64,000 nucleotides of DNA from Lenzites betulinus (GCA_022264855.1 JABYQU010000048.1:248001-312000); one strand, 5' to 3'; counted from the stretch's first letter, positions 10,101-20,471 are shown. Notes: generated by a model not told the origin, from the letters alone. Made by a program: numbers and translations.

Positions 10101-10685
10101 CCGTCCTTGATCCCCATTGCCTACCCAAGGACCAATGTTCCCCTGGTACAAGACCGCCTAACTGACCTGCAAAAGGCACGTGACGAAGCACTAGCGGCAC
10201 ATGAGTTAGCCCGGCAAATAATGAGGGACCGCATTATGGGAAAGTTCATCCCCTTCAAGAAAGGGCAGAAGGTCTGGCTCGAAGGCAAGAATTTGAAACT
10301 GTCATACGCCACCAGGAAGCTTGCGCCCAAGCGAGAAGGACCATTTGAAATCCTCGAAGTCATCGGCACCCTCAATTACCGTCTCAAGCTACCTGAAACA
10401 TGGAAGATCCACCCCGTGTTCCACGCAAGTTTCCTCACCCCTTATAAGGAAAACGAAACACACGGCCCCAACTACACGCGCCCTCCACCTGATCTGATCG
10501 ACGATCAAGAAGAATACGAAGTTGAGGCCATCGTGGGACACAAGAAGCAACGAGGCGGAATCAGTTACCGAATCAAGTGGAAAGGATACTCCAGTGCCGA
10601 AAATACATGGGAACCGGAAGACATGCTGCTGCCTCATGCCCGAGAGCTCTTAGAAGGATATAAGCGGGCCAAGAAATTGGCCTGA
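6879..10685 (+). CDS. pol: Pol: protease C-part, reverse transcriptase, RNase H, integrase, chromodomain
   Basis: The frame is open for 1268 codons; genuine homology begins near 7077. Seen in order: protease end (IILGLPWL), RT with FVGKKDGSLRPCQDYR, KLDLRSGYNNVRI and the catalytic YMDD at 8349-8360 (residues 491-494), RNase H (FIESDTSDFASGAVL ... YDKELLGII), HHCC integrase finger (H...H, CAECQ), integrase core with D in SVDYITDLP, D in SDRGPQFTS and E in SDGQTERANQ, and a C-terminal chromodomain (about residues 1210-1262, YRIKWKGY, NTWEPEDML). The chromodomain places it in the chromoviruses and suggests targeting to methylated-histone chromatin. All catalytic residues from RT onward look intact. 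Confidence 0.93.
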   Translation: MVRSDVETTHAGPCCNYGRHHQAIHEDTAGHNHGPNRRNPSPYRHGSTRLLCGLSICPRKETADTTLKVPIRALNADGTPNKQGTIKDCSVLEIEAGGHRHLVRMLVTSLGKEKIILGLPWLQRVNAEIDFTRGSLHIDPAKVNLQLSERLQQLWFPEQNHFTGRIMRKTTIEDIPEDNTRQQSEEGSIIAQQDTMKAPFAELPTPNDDHQEQCTDNLILAYLDKTIEHHGDYLKLGDKLTTENPSEEEDQRVRPRPRTGRIYRAPEGTSFIYSMNLWIRAKINPAMALAQQASENNQKILPEAYQEFASVFEKKAAERFPSSRPWDHAIELKPDFVPKDFKPYRLSPQEQQAADEFIDENLKKGYIRESKSPMASPLFFVGKKDGSLRPCQDYRYLNEGTIKNAYPLPLVAELVDKLQGAKIFSKLDLRSGYNNVRIKDGDQWKAAFKTHRGLFEPMVMFFGLCNSPGTFQAMMNALFKDMIDEGWLVIYMDDILIFSKDQKTHKERTRRVLQRLQENDLFLKLEKCTFDAPEVEYLGMIIRENQVAMDPIKLKGIQDWKEPTDVKGVRSFLGFGNFYRRFIDHFSDIAKPLNDLTRKNTKWEWTPACQQAFDTLKNRFTTAPVLLMPDTSKPFFIESDTSDFASGAVLRQRDENGDLHPCAYLSKGFNEAERNYEIYDKELLGIIRSLQEWRHYLLGAPHPVQVLSDHKNLTYYRDAHRLNRRQARWLLFLSEFDIQLHHVPGKDMIQSDTLSRRHDLGHDKKNDNNDRVLLPEHLFVRMIDSELQTRFKEFVIKDQIFQAIHMALKTGTLPPIKSALSDWEERDGMVFFKNRCYVPADEQLRRDLIQRYHDTPAMGHPGRFKTLELLRRDYWWPGMHTMVSRYVEGCAECQQNKINTHPTTPPLNPISADGVTRPFQQISVDYITDLPTSDGFDSIMVMVDHGLTKGVILTPCNKTIDAIGTAALMYQTVYRRFGLPEKIISDRGPQFTSHVTKELGRLLKITLSLSTAYHPQSDGQTERANQELEVYLRIFCTGRPDTWSRHLIDAEVAHNQRAHAARNASPFYLMMGYNPSLIPIAYPRTNVPLVQDRLTDLQKARDEALAAHELARQIMRDRIMGKFIPFKKGQKVWLEGKNLKLSYATRKLAPKREGPFEILEVIGTLNYRLKLPETWKIHPVFHASFLTPYKENETHGPNYTRPPPDLIDDQEEYEVEAIVGHKKQRGGISYRIKWKGYSSAENTWEPEDMLLPHARELLEGYKRAKKLA

Positions 10686-10693
10686 ACCTCAAC

Positions 10694-11194
10694 ATGCTCG
10701 CACTCCTCGTACTCCTCTGTCTCTACATTCTCGCCCTCTTCGCCATCTCCCTCGCAGCCATCGCCTACATCCTGCGAGAGTTCTCTCAACGACTACTCGA
10801 GAGGACCCTCCTCTCCAGGGACTACCCCCCAAGAAGGACGACTTCAACGCATGGGGAACATAGTCGCCGTCCTCATCACCACCTTCACCGCATTCCTCTT
10901 CGCTCTTGCCTTCCTCAGATACGTTTCCCAACTCTACTTCTCACTCCTCCAACACCTCCTCGACCACCGCGACCCACTCTCTCCCACCACTGTCGAAGAC
11001 ACTGCGACCAGCCATGGGGATGGAACTCCCATTCTCGCGCAATACCTGGGTCCCGACTCGGCCTAACACACCCGTCGAAGACACCGCCAGTTACGTGTTC
11101 GTCGACGAAAACATCGCACCCACTCAATCGTCGAACTCGTCGGAGGAAACTCTTCACGAATCTGAAGCGGTACAATTGTCGGACCCACGGATAG
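10694..11194 (+). CDS. Post-pol ORF with hydrophobic N-terminus
   Basis: ATG 10694 lies 8 bases after the pol stop. The first 28 residues (MLALLVLLCLYILALFAISL...) form one strong membrane segment followed by a basic amphipathic stretch; the remainder is low-complexity and may be a shadow of the neighbouring frame. A similar short hydrophobic start occurs again at 10851, which suggests a local duplication. No homologue is recognised and an envelope role is not supported. Confidence 0.35.
   Translation: MLALLVLLCLYILALFAISLAAIAYILREFSQRLLERTLLSRDYPPRRTTSTHGEHSRRPHHHLHRIPLRSCLPQIRFPTLLLTPPTPPRPPRPTLSHHCRRHCDQPWGWNSHSRAIPGSRLGLTHPSKTPPVTCSSTKTSHPLNRRTRRRKLFTNLKRYNCRTHG
10851..11066 (+). CDS. 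Post-pol 71-aa membrane-type ORF
   Basis: ATG 10851 to TAA 11064-11066. Residues 4-24 (IVAVLITTFTAFLFALAFLRY) form a likely transmembrane helix, followed by LLQHLLDHRD, which echoes LLERTLLSRD of the frame starting at 10694. Its end overlaps the start of the zinc-knuckle ORF (ATG 11014), so it may be the first exon or an upstream partner of that protein. Function unknown. Confidence 0.35.
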   Translation: MGNIVAVLITTFTAFLFALAFLRYVSQLYFSLLQHLLDHRDPLSPTTVEDTATSHGDGTPILAQYLGPDSA

Positions 11195-11985
11195 AAGCTT
11201 TCGCTGTGGCCTATGCACGAGCCGTAGACACTCAAAACGAGCTCGAAGACATAGTTGACGAAACCCTTTCGAGACGCAACTACAACCTGTGGGTAGTGGT
11301 CAGTCAGGAGTTCTACCAAAGGCGCGTAATCCGTCACCTCGAAGCAGTACAACAAGCATTGGAGAATGTCCCCGGGGAAGAAGCGGCACACGCGCTCTAC
11401 CACCTCGACGAAGGGATGCAACACCTCTCGGACGCATGAGAGAACATCGACCATGCCCTCTCGTGGCCCACCAACCGACACCGCCTCCAACAGTACTTTG
11501 GACGAATCGTACCGGAACTCGGTGAACCAGAGCCAACCGAGCATCCGGGGGGTCCAGCATCGTCTCGACGAACACGCGCGCTATCCCCGGCCCCTGAAGC
11601 ACGATATGTTCGACCTCGCCTCGAACAGATCCAGCCCCTACGACCTCGTCCCGACACCCCCAGACCCGTACCTTGGCAAGCACCACTGCCAATCCCTCCT
11701 CCACCGCAGCTATCAATCCCATTCTACGCCACTCCGGTACCTGTCGCTGCGGAAAACGCGACTACTAGCCGATACCCCATCCTCGACGCAATAGCCAATG
11801 AACAGTTCTGCCTCAACTGCGTCATCGTCGGCCACGGGACGCTATACTGTCCCCAGAGACAGTGTCGTTGGTGCAGGATGTGGGGTGCAGGACATCTCGA
11901 TGCGGACTGCCCTTGGTTCGGAACTGCGTCCCCTCGCTCTCCTCCGCGCTCACCGGAGACTCGACACTTCCGAGACAACATCTGA
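11014..11985 (+). pseudogene. Third ORF of the chromovirus, zinc-knuckle protein broken by one TGA
   Basis: From ATG 11014 the frame runs to TGA 11437-11439, then continues open for 181 more codons to TGA 11983-11985. The first half is acidic and helical (EAFAVAYARAVDTQNELEDI, RRVIRHLEAVQQALENV). The second half is Pro-rich and ends in two cysteine/histidine units: CLNCVIVGHGTLYC (CX2CX4HX4C) and CRWCRMWGAGHLDADC. These look like nucleic-acid-binding knuckles and are separate from the Gag knuckle. The break can be explained by CGA to TGA. The region sits between pol and the polypurine tract, so it is part of the element and not a host gene. Confidence 0.6.
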
Positions 11986-12011
11986 AGAAGTCGAGGGCGA
12001 CTTCCTACCAT

Positions 12012-12021
12012 AGAAAGGGGG
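12012..12021 (+). other. Polypurine tract
   Basis: AGAAAGGGGG three bases upstream of the 3' LTR; the expected primer for plus-strand DNA synthesis. Confidence 0.8.
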
Positions 12022-12024
12022 TTA

Positions 12025-12389
12025 TGTTACAACCGTACGTGCTTCAGTGACGGTTGGTCACACGATTATGTCTGGGATCGGTCATGGACTCTGCCTCGTG
12101 GTTACCATGTGTTTTGGATACGTGTTTCGGTGCCTCATGGCTACGGTGTGTTTCTGCTACGCGTTTCAGTACCTTATGGCTACGGTGTGGTTACCTGCAG
12201 GCTGCGCCTCATGGTTACAGAGTGTCTCACATGTATATATACAAGTAGGAGAGCTGAGGAGAACCTCAGCTCGACCTGGTTATCTATCGCCCTTCGAACC
12301 TCCCCTCTGAACCTCGATCCCTCTGTGTGAAGCAAATAAGTCCCCGTGCTGAAAGCCTAACAAGCGAACCACTGGGCATCGTCTTAACA
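12025..12389 (+). repeat. 3' LTR of chromovirus
   Basis: 365 bp, direct copy of 5051-5415 with one substitution found (AGCAAATAAG here versus AGCGAATAAG). Followed by the right target duplication CTTTC at 12390-12394. Confidence 0.95.
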
Positions 12390-12596
12390 CTTTCGGGACA
12401 AATTGTAATGTCAGTCGGAGCCTTGGCATATCACGTGAATCTTGCATATTGATTTATAATCAATGCTTGTTGATATTTGTTGGTTCTGATGGCGATATAA
12501 GCCCACACTGAATCACGTTAATAGCCCAGCTCACCTTTCGTCGCATCCTCCACATCATCCCCATGGTGCATCCACTCAGTATCTACGTTCCAGAAA

Positions 12597-13047
12597 ATGG
12601 AATCGGTATTGTCTTCAGGTATGTGTAATGACTTAGTTATCATCTTTAGTGCTCAATAAACTAGTTATCAATCCCAAAACTCTGTACGGGTGATCTATAA
12701 GCCTCTTTTTTGGGTACATGAAGACAAACCTGGTGAGATCGAGCTGTAAACCTTTGTTGCTTAGCATGTAATCTGACAAAATTAACTTTTGGTTGTTTTT
12801 ACAAATTTCCTTATCAGAGTATGCCGCTGTCATCACTCAAAGTTTTGTATCAGAAGCGATTCAAGCATACCTTGCCCATTCGGTTCGAGTTGTGGTTCAT
12901 ACTGCGACTAGGACTCAGGTGCCAGTCATCACCAGCTCGGAGGCAGCTGTTCCGATGCAGGGAGTAGCAGAGCATGATCGTGTTATGATAGATAAATTCT
13001 TGGCATGGTTTGATATGGTTGAGCAGCGGGATGGGATTGAAGAGTAG
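12597..13047 (+). CDS. Hypothetical small spliced gene
   Basis: The exon 12818-13047 encodes EYAAVITQSFVSEAIQAYLA...FLAWFDMVEQRDGIEE and ends at TAG. A GTATGT donor at 12619 and a TATCAG acceptor at 12817 would join it in phase to a short first exon from ATG 12597, giving about 84 residues. The intron would be 199 nt, long for this window, so the first exon is uncertain. An ATG at 12563 is out of phase. No domain is recognised. The gene lies just downstream of the chromovirus insertion. Confidence 0.3.
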
Positions 13048-13136
13048 ATAACACTGTGGAGACAATCATTACCTATATAAACCTCTGTGATGTTCATTCC
13101 AAGTGTGTGATTAAGATTTATTATTATTTAAGTCAG

Positions 13137-13268
13137 GTCGTGAACAGACGTGGGTCGGGTCGTGAACGGACGTGGGTCGGGTCGTGAACGGACGTGGGTC
13201 GGGTCGTGAACGGACGTGGGTCGGGTCGTGAACGGACGTGGGTCGGGTCGTGAACAGATGTGGGTCGG
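13137..13268. repeat. 22-bp minisatellite, six tandem copies
   Basis: Unit GTCGTGAACGGACGTGGGTCGG repeats six times head to tail; the first and last copies carry A/G or T/C changes. It lies between two orphan coding blocks and is not coding. Confidence 0.95.
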
Positions 13269-13447
13269 GGTGCATTTAGCAATTGTAGCAACCTTCCAAA
13301 GAAGGTAAAATTGTAATACCCAATCATGCCGTTTTTGTAGTAGCCATGGTAGCAAATTTGTACATTATGTGTTCATGATCCTTCCCTCCCACCACCACCA
13401 TGCAGGCTGAGAGGTACCCTCCACTTCTTTAAATATTTGTTTTCCAG

Positions 13448-14101
13448 CTCATGTGCTCATTACGCAGCCCTCTGTCAGATACTCCATTCCCTGGTACAAA
13501 GTCTGTGAAAATATTTCTTCTTCGTCAGGAGGGCCAGGTCCCCGAAATTCGTGAAGCCCCTCTTCAAATGGAGATACATGAAGGACAGGAGATTTTAGAT
13601 GTGGAGCCCCTCATCCCAAAGTATCTACAAGCTTCACAAGCAGGGGTCCTTATGATTAAAGTGAGTCATCATTCTTAGGCAAACGTTTCAGATACTCTCG
13701 GATTGTCGATGAATCTGTCTGTGACATCGGTTTTGGCACATATTGTCCCACTCCTTGTTGCAACAGATTCAGGACTACATTCTGAATATTTGTGCCCAAA
13801 AAATGTTGTATCTGACATGCGCATGAATCTTTAGCTTGTCGACAAACTGCAAGGAATGGCCATGACCCTACCATCTCCGTTCATCATTTGGGGTATCTCC
13901 AACAAGGTTCAAGCTGCAGGGGAGTTCCAGCTATGTCAGAACAGGCTAATAGCCAGTATTGCCCATCGGGATAGGGCGCTGTGGTGGGGCGATGTGGTAG
14001 TTGCGAAGTTGAAGTCAAATGAGGACGGGGGTTTTACATTTTGTGATTGCGATCCATCGGATTACTGTTTGATCCGGAACTACTTCCTCCAAGAGATCTA
14101 G
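13448..14101 (+). CDS. Hypothetical spliced gene, start unresolved
   Basis: Exons 13448-13660 and 13835-14101 (stop TAG) join in phase 0 through a 174-nt intron (GTGAGT...TTTAG). The product includes REAPLQMEIHEGQEILDV, FIIWGISNKVQAAGEFQLC and, at the end, GDVVVAKLKSNEDGGFTFCDCD. A CCAG acceptor precedes 13448, so an earlier exon exists but was not identified; a nearby ATG (13401) is out of phase. The terminal GDVVV-K pattern resembles those of the genes at 1088-1818 and 16834-17463. No named family is recognised. Confidence 0.45.
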
Positions 14102-16833
14102 ACATACAATCCCATAGACATCTTAAATATTACACTCTGAAGTATCTTATAACTGGAGAGTGCCTGCAACTGCGACGACATCGGCCTTGTCGACAGACTC
14201 ACAGGCGGCGCCATCATCTCTGTATATTCATGATTCCGATGAGAGACGTGCTACATTAAGAACAGATAAGTTGCTCAGAGTCCTCATGTCCTTGTACACA
14301 AGGTGACGTCGGAATATCCTTGGCGGAGGGAGACACCAGAAGTGAAGCGAAGCAACGCCTCCTCCCCCCTCGACGATCTACACATCGATTTGCATAACGT
14401 CGGGGCTAAATGTAATTAACGGGCGTCGAGAGTGGCATATCATATTTCACTCTGCCAGCCGACAACATGATGTCGTACTACAGGAGCTTACAGGTCTTAC
14501 CCAGACGTACGAGGATTGGTTGTAACCTGAGACCCTATCGAAATCGAAAGAGGCCTGAAGCACCGCCATTATGATGTTGGTACGACGAAGTGGAGGTCTG
14601 CTTCGGACTGAGCGTCGAGATGACGGTAATGTACGTCGGCCGCGCCCTAAGTGTTGCGTTATTCTCAGATCCGAGCGCCGTATACGCCACGACGAGGTTA
14701 GGGCAGACCAGGCGGTTATATGTGGTGTGGAACAGGTGTCTCAACTGGGTCGTTATGTGTCGTTAGTATGCATGTATGCTGGAAGTATAGAGACACGCAC
14801 GGCCAAACCGCTGTATCGTCGGGGGTCGACTTGTCTTACATGCTATTCAAACGAGGAAACCGCGCGAGGATTTCGTTCTTCAACGACGAACGACATGTTA
14901 GTCTTCGATGTGAGGCAAGTGACCAGGATATCTGGGTATACACACGATGCTTTTGTGAATGTGTGGACTAGAATCAACTGACGATGTTTTTGCTCCGCCA
15001 GGTTACGCGGCAGACGCATACGGACGAGAAGTACGGGCTCGAGGCGGGGCGGGGTGTAGGCGAGGTGGGGAACAGGAGAGGAATTTGGCGGGCGCGCATG
15101 TTCAACGTTCAGACAGGGCTTGCGATTGTCTGGCGTTTCGAACTGAGTGCTTGATACTATAGCGCCCGTACGATCAGCGATAAACGACATGATAGGTAGC
15201 ACATACCATGCACAGTGAACGCCAAACTCCCGGCATCGTGTGGAGCTCCAACGGAAGCCAAGGCATGCAACGTCGAGCAGGAAGATGTCGAGTAAACCAA
15301 TGTGCCCGATGGAAAGGGGAGAAACCTATGATGTTTGCCGGTGTTTAGTAAAATCTCCGGTAACCTCGCTATCAAGGTGTTGAATGCGATAGACGTGGTA
15401 TGATGCAAAGCAGGAGACGAGTAAATGAGGAGAGTCAAGGATTTCGCAGGCGTGAGCGGAGAGAAGGGGGCGTGGTACACTTCCCGGACCATCCCGTCTG
15501 TGATGTTGTGAGCACAAACAACACCAAACAGAGACCCTTTGACTCCTAGCTTCGACGAGATAACTGAGCGCTGGGTGCTGCTTCAACTCGAAACGTACGA
15601 TCACTGTGAACTTTCTGAATGGATAGGACAAGCCTGATTCGACTTGTGAGCTATGTTGTACAAATCTCGTCTATCAGGTAAGACATACAGGAACAGTACG
15701 AGGGCTTCAGACATGCAGATAAGGCACGCCTACAAATTCAGTGCGAGTTCCTCTCTCTCCCCCGAAACAGCCCCGCGAGAACAGCATATATCATATGCAG
15801 CCACACGAGCATATGCGATAGCAGCTGCGAACATCCAGAAGTCCTGCAGCGCCGGGAACCGCAACTTCTGGAGGGTGATGACTGGTGATGTAGGGTCCTC
15901 GCTTCGCATGAGCATAGTAAGAGACATCTAGGTATCGCGAGACCATATCAGCCATCGCTAACGTGTTCACAGGCGGGCGACTTGTCATACCTCGTCACAA
16001 GACAGCACCCAGGACTCATTGATAACACGAAAGACGGCGGGAGGACCAGCATGATCGATGGTCACCATGAGCCAGCCTAACATGTACGAGAAGAGTGAGA
16101 GATTCATCGAGTGCATGCGTGAGTTTGTTACATACGTTTATTTTCTGTAATTTCACTAACGAGGACTGTCGCCGCTACCCAATGATCTTGGCAGCAAGGC
16201 ACCCCGTTAAGCTTCTGCACTTGCGCGAACTCCGCCCGCTCGCATGTGAACAGCGACTCTTGTAGCATCTTGACGCGCCAAAGGAATCAGAGGTACTGGA
16301 CCGAGGTGCAGTTTACACAGGGTAGAGCAAGGAGAAGGATGGGGGAGGGAAGGATGGGCATGGGTGGCAACGGCGAGCATGGTGCGTCATGCGAAGCGGT
16401 CAGCGGGGTGTGATCAACAGGTGGTAGTCAGTCCGCGCTCGATGTGATACTGACCGAAATGGTTCGCGGCTAATCAAAATCAACAGGAGAACAAGGCCAC
16501 CCCAAAATTTGTCATACGGGTGTTCTTTATCCATGACAGGCAAGTGCGTACCTTGGGGCACAACCACCCCCGCGTGTCATGATCACCTACTCAGATTGCC
16601 GGCGCGCATTCGGTACTCCACCACCTCTCTTCGGCGCGCCCCTTCGCTTAGTCTCGATCAAAGGTGCTGGACGTATGTACCAACTTGCGCGTCCTAGACC
16701 ATTCATCTCGTCTGCAACCACCGCGGAAGTATATATGTGTTTATTCGCGTGCATGTCGTAGGTGTGTGTACGCCCTGCATCCCCGAGTTCCCTGTCTTTT
16801 TAGTGAAGCCGTTGCTATATCGAACGTGTAATC
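14102..16833. other. 2.7-kb stretch with no supportable gene
   Basis: Short frames exist on both strands (for example minus 14843-15202 and minus 15791-15988), and a few splice-like signals are present on the minus strand near 15990-16110, but no set of exons joined in phase or matched a known family. It may hold a decayed gene. Confidence 0.3.
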
Positions 16834-17463
16834 ATGGTCAGTAACTTTTTTGAGGTCAAATCATTGATGTTTAATACGTCCTAGTCTCGCACGCGTACGG
16901 CTCGCATGCGCCCGTCCAATAAACGACCTCCCTCACGTCACCCAAAGCTGGATATTACGCAACACAACTTAGAGGTGAAGTTAGCGGTTCAGGCAGTAAG
17001 TGATTATCTGATCCTGATCCTGTAGACGAATTGATGATATCGTCAGCGTGCAATTCCGTTGGCGCGACGCGCTCTGCTTTACCCCGTGGATTCGCTCCGC
17101 CCTCGGATGGTCCTCCTGCCTTCGCGCAAGGATTACGATCCCGCGTGCGGGTGTAATGCGTGGTCGGTAGATCTTAACACCGATGATTGGTTTTCTGGTC
17201 CGCAGACCATGACCACCCTTCACCATTTCCCGGGGACGGACTGCCGTTTGAAGAATGGCTACGACGTCTTCGTCCTTGGACGTCGAGAACGGCGGATTAA
17301 GTCCGAAGGCACGAATCAAGCAGTCAAGACCCTGTTCGCGGTAAGATGGACGGGAAATATCGTCGTCGTGAAGCGAGGGTTCCGTGACCGTGGGTGCGCG
17401 CTCAGCATCACGTCCCCGGAGGTATCACTCATTAACTCTCTTGTCGAGCGGTGCGTCTACTGA
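16834..17463 (+). CDS. Hypothetical spliced gene, about 176 aa
   Basis: ATG 16834-16836 is followed by an intron (GTCAGT...CCTAG) to 16885-16995, then a 51-nt intron (GTAAGT 16996 ... GTCAG 17046) to 17047-17463 (stop TGA). All joins are in phase; alternatively translation starts at an internal ATG near 16906. Recognisable stretches are VDLNTDDWFSGPQTMTTLHHF, PGTDCRLKNGYDVFVLGRRE and RWTGNIVVVKRGFRD. This style of small protein ending in a GN-IVVVK block is familiar from large agaricomycete-only families of unknown function, but no domain name can be given. Confidence 0.5.
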
Positions 17464-19295
17464 TATCTCACTCTGAGTCTGCGTTAATTTGACACGTGTT
17501 ACAGCTGGCTACAGCTGGAGGCTTGAGCTAGTAGACACATACCGCTTCATCTCTGTTAGACATATCGCTTAGCCACGGCGAAATAGACGTCCGGTTGTTC
17601 CGATCTGAGTATGTATGCCGATGAGTCATGGAGAGTATGTTCACCGTCAATCTCGGAAGCATATATATACCAGAAGTTATCCTCGAAATGGACTATATGG
17701 ACCGACGCCAAGGGCGTCGATGATTTTGCTAAGGATATTCAGTGTAGTCGCAACTGATAACATTAGTCTTGTATCATGGTATTAAAAGTACCGTAGTACT
17801 AGCTTTACACGTCCGGCATAGCAACAGGATACGCTAAGTACTGCATAGCGCATGCATTGCTACACAGCGTAACCAGACGCATGAAGTCGGGCTTGTCATA
17901 CACAACAAGACAATGGCGGAACGATTCCGGCTCAGTCCCGCCGGTGCGATAGAAAACCGTGGATGACTTCTGTGATGGTGATCGTCATTTGCCTCGAACA
18001 TTAATAATAGTATGATGGGTGCGTACCTCCTCCCAGTGCAGAGTCCAGCTGTTCGACGCCATGTCAATCGACACAGGAAAGTGGTCGACCGGCGGGTATA
18101 TGTGGAGTGTCCCTGGATGGGTCTGAGGGGTTACAATCGGTTGAAGAAACGTAACCACTTACATTGCGAACACCCCTGGGGTGCGGGGTGCATCTCTGTT
18201 ACTACCAGTGCCACTTTTAGCCACTGAGAGACCCTCTCCCCACCAGATATCGTAGCGTAGAACACGTTCGCCAAGGAGAGCTTCTGGTATACGCTTACAC
18301 ATGATCAGGATCAGCGCACGGTACGAACAGAGACCACGACCTACGAGGTTTCCTGAGCATCCGACATATCCAAGTGTGCCGACGATGGACGTTAACAGCG
18401 CAAGCGTGGGTGAAGTTTGACGAAGGCCAGCGTGATTGCGGTTCAGTAGCTAGTATGTGTCGCGGAACCGACCGTTCGCCAATATCCAAGGCAAAATCCG
18501 CCTCCGCGTAAGGTGGATTAAACATGCGCTCTGCTGGCAAACATCACAGTGATGGGAGCTAATGTGTACAGGTTAAGGGGACGGACAGCGGACGAGCTAG
18601 ACCTGGGTCTTCGGAGGTGTGTCACTGGGTGCGCAACATGCAGCTCCGCACATTTCTCTATGGAACCAAATTCAGTGATCGAGATCGCGTAAGTGGAGAA
18701 AGGAAGGGCTGCCATACTCGCAACTGCTACTGTTGCCGTGCGCAGGATTATACGATGGTTTCGCAGTCCTTGGTCATAATCTTTGGAAGCGATAGTCCGC
18801 GTTGACCGGGTCGGTCCACATGATCATCGAGATGATATTTGGCGCTCGGCTTGTTAGTGTGCTCGGCGCTTAACTCTTAGTAGTGTTCTACCGACTTGTC
18901 TTCTGTGAGTAACAAGTGGGGACACCCCGAATTCGCACATCATACTAACAGGTACTCCCACCCCGTAATCAATGAGGCCCTTCTAAGCGAAGCTCCAACG
19001 CTTAAGGAACACCGCCGTAATGATGGCTGCGTGCATAGAGGGCACCCCAAACCAAACCCCTGGGCAGGGAACTAGTCGGTGGGGTCCCTGAAGTTCGCTC
19101 GGTCTATGGGGAACTTTTGAGCTGACGTCGGTTATGAACGTCAGGTATGAACTGAAGATCCGTCTTGTTAACATAGCATGTCGACGTGTAGCTCTCTGAC
19201 GCCCGGTCGGTCTACGCCGTCTTCGCAAGGTAAAGTTCCCCATCCTTGATTACTTCCCACCACCACCGACTCATTTGCTGTAGACATAGACAACT
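17464..19295. other. 1.8-kb stretch with no supportable gene
   Basis: Only short overlapping frames without coherent composition. The last part (about 19200-19295) is probably the promoter and leader of the F-box gene. Confidence 0.35.
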
Positions 19296-20471
19296 ATGGC
19301 ACCTGCAGCGTCGACGCTTCTCTCTATCTCTACCGCCGTCTCTGGGCTGGGAGGTGCCCGCTTACCGGAAGACGTCCTGCTTGACATCGCCTCTTACGTC
19401 TCCCCCGACTCTCTCAATGCTTTGCTGCGAACTTGCAAGCGATTCTACGGTATCGTTGTGCCATTGCTTTACCACACCATCTACTTGGACATCCGCCCCA
19501 TTGGTTACGTCGTGGATGGAGATTATCCCAGGGCGTTCCGTCTACTGGCGTGTCTCCTCAGCACCCTGCCCCACTACACCACGCAGATGCATTCTCCCCG
19601 GTTCCTCCCCCAGTTTGTCCGGACCATCTCATACAGGTGTGATTACATGGAGGAAAACCTCCGCGGTCTCCCGATGCTTGCCATCCTCTTGCGTTTCACT
19701 CCCTATCTCCGCCACCTCCAAATCGACATAGACCCAGATTCCGTCCCTCTTGGCCTCGATCTGCTGCACCGTCGTGGAATCATTCGATCACCGCCTTCCA
19801 CGGCCATCGACGTTATCGACATGCCATCTGCCACCTCTCTGACCCTACCACATCTCCAGAGTGTGCGTTCGACGTGGTCGAAAATCCTGGCGGCGCTATT
19901 GCAGTGGCGCCCCGTACAGACGGCGGTGCTAGACTGGGCCACGTCGTTGGAGGACCTGGCCGTTCTTTTCCCATTCACGCTTAGTACAACTCCGAACCAT
20001 ATGACGCGGTTGGCGTTGAGCCTCGTTGCTGAAGAAGAAGACTTTGATCCCATTCTTCGTGCTATCGCGTTGACGTTCCCCGAACTGGAGCACCTTGCGA
20101 TTCGTTGTGCAACCCGGGCCTCCGCCATATTGTTACCTGTCAGTAATTCTTGTATTCATGCATTTCGCACATCACTAACGATTATATAGACTGCAATCGA
20201 GTTCTTGGCACTCGAACCCGTGTCATTGCACAAACTGCGTACTCTCAGCGTCAACCATGTCTCAACTCGGGGGAATTACGCTCAGCTCATGGAGAGTGTC
20301 TTCGGTAACATCCACATAGTGGGTGCTATTCGTCCGCATTTTCGACAGCTCATTTGCGGCAAGGTCATGGCGGCGAGGGTCAACGAGTTTTCGATGGAAT
20401 GGATGCTTGACCGATGCATAGACACACGCGCATGGAGGTGGATTAATCGTAGTCGTTTCCCTTGGATGTAA
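19296..20471 (+). CDS. F-box domain protein
   Basis: Two exons, 19296-20138 and 20190-20471, joined in phase by a 51-nt intron (GTCAGT...ATATAG); 374 residues. Residues about 22-62 (LPEDVLLDIASYVSPDSLNALLRTCKRFYGIVVPLLYHTIYL) follow the F-box pattern that binds Skp1 in SCF ubiquitin ligases. The remainder is leucine-rich without clear repeats (ILLRFTPYLRHLQID, LRAIALTFPELEHLAIRC), as in the many agaricomycete F-box proteins, and presumably selects the substrate. It would act in ubiquitin-dependent protein turnover in cytosol or nucleus. The reading frame is intact; the target is unknown. Confidence 0.85.

Larger units (their letters stand above)
5051..12389 (+). mobile_element. Ty3/Gypsy chromovirus, near-intact young copy
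   Basis: A 7339-bp LTR retrotransposon bounded by 365-bp direct repeats that begin TGTTA and end TAACA. The 5-bp duplication CTTTC flanks both ends (5046-5050 and 12390-12394). Order inside: LTR, self-primer-type binding site, gag with CCHC knuckle, aspartic protease, reverse transcriptase, RNase H, integrase, chromodomain, three small post-pol frames, polypurine tract, LTR. The two LTRs differ by one base that I could find (G/A near 5370 and 12344), so insertion is recent. The copy is damaged by one apparent frameshift in protease (about 7070-7080) and one in-frame TGA in the post-pol ORF (11437-11439). Confidence 0.95.

Noticed and set aside
10694..11066. Envelope gene of the chromovirus
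   Set aside because: Only short single membrane segments; no signal peptide plus ectodomain plus anchor layout.
12047..12330. Frames inside the chromovirus LTR (also 5001-5356) and in the Copia LTR (41752-42003, 52526-52777)
   Set aside because: They recur only because the LTRs are repeated and show no protein features.
13137..13268. CRISPR-like regular repeats
   Set aside because: The units are contiguous without spacers and the DNA is eukaryotic.
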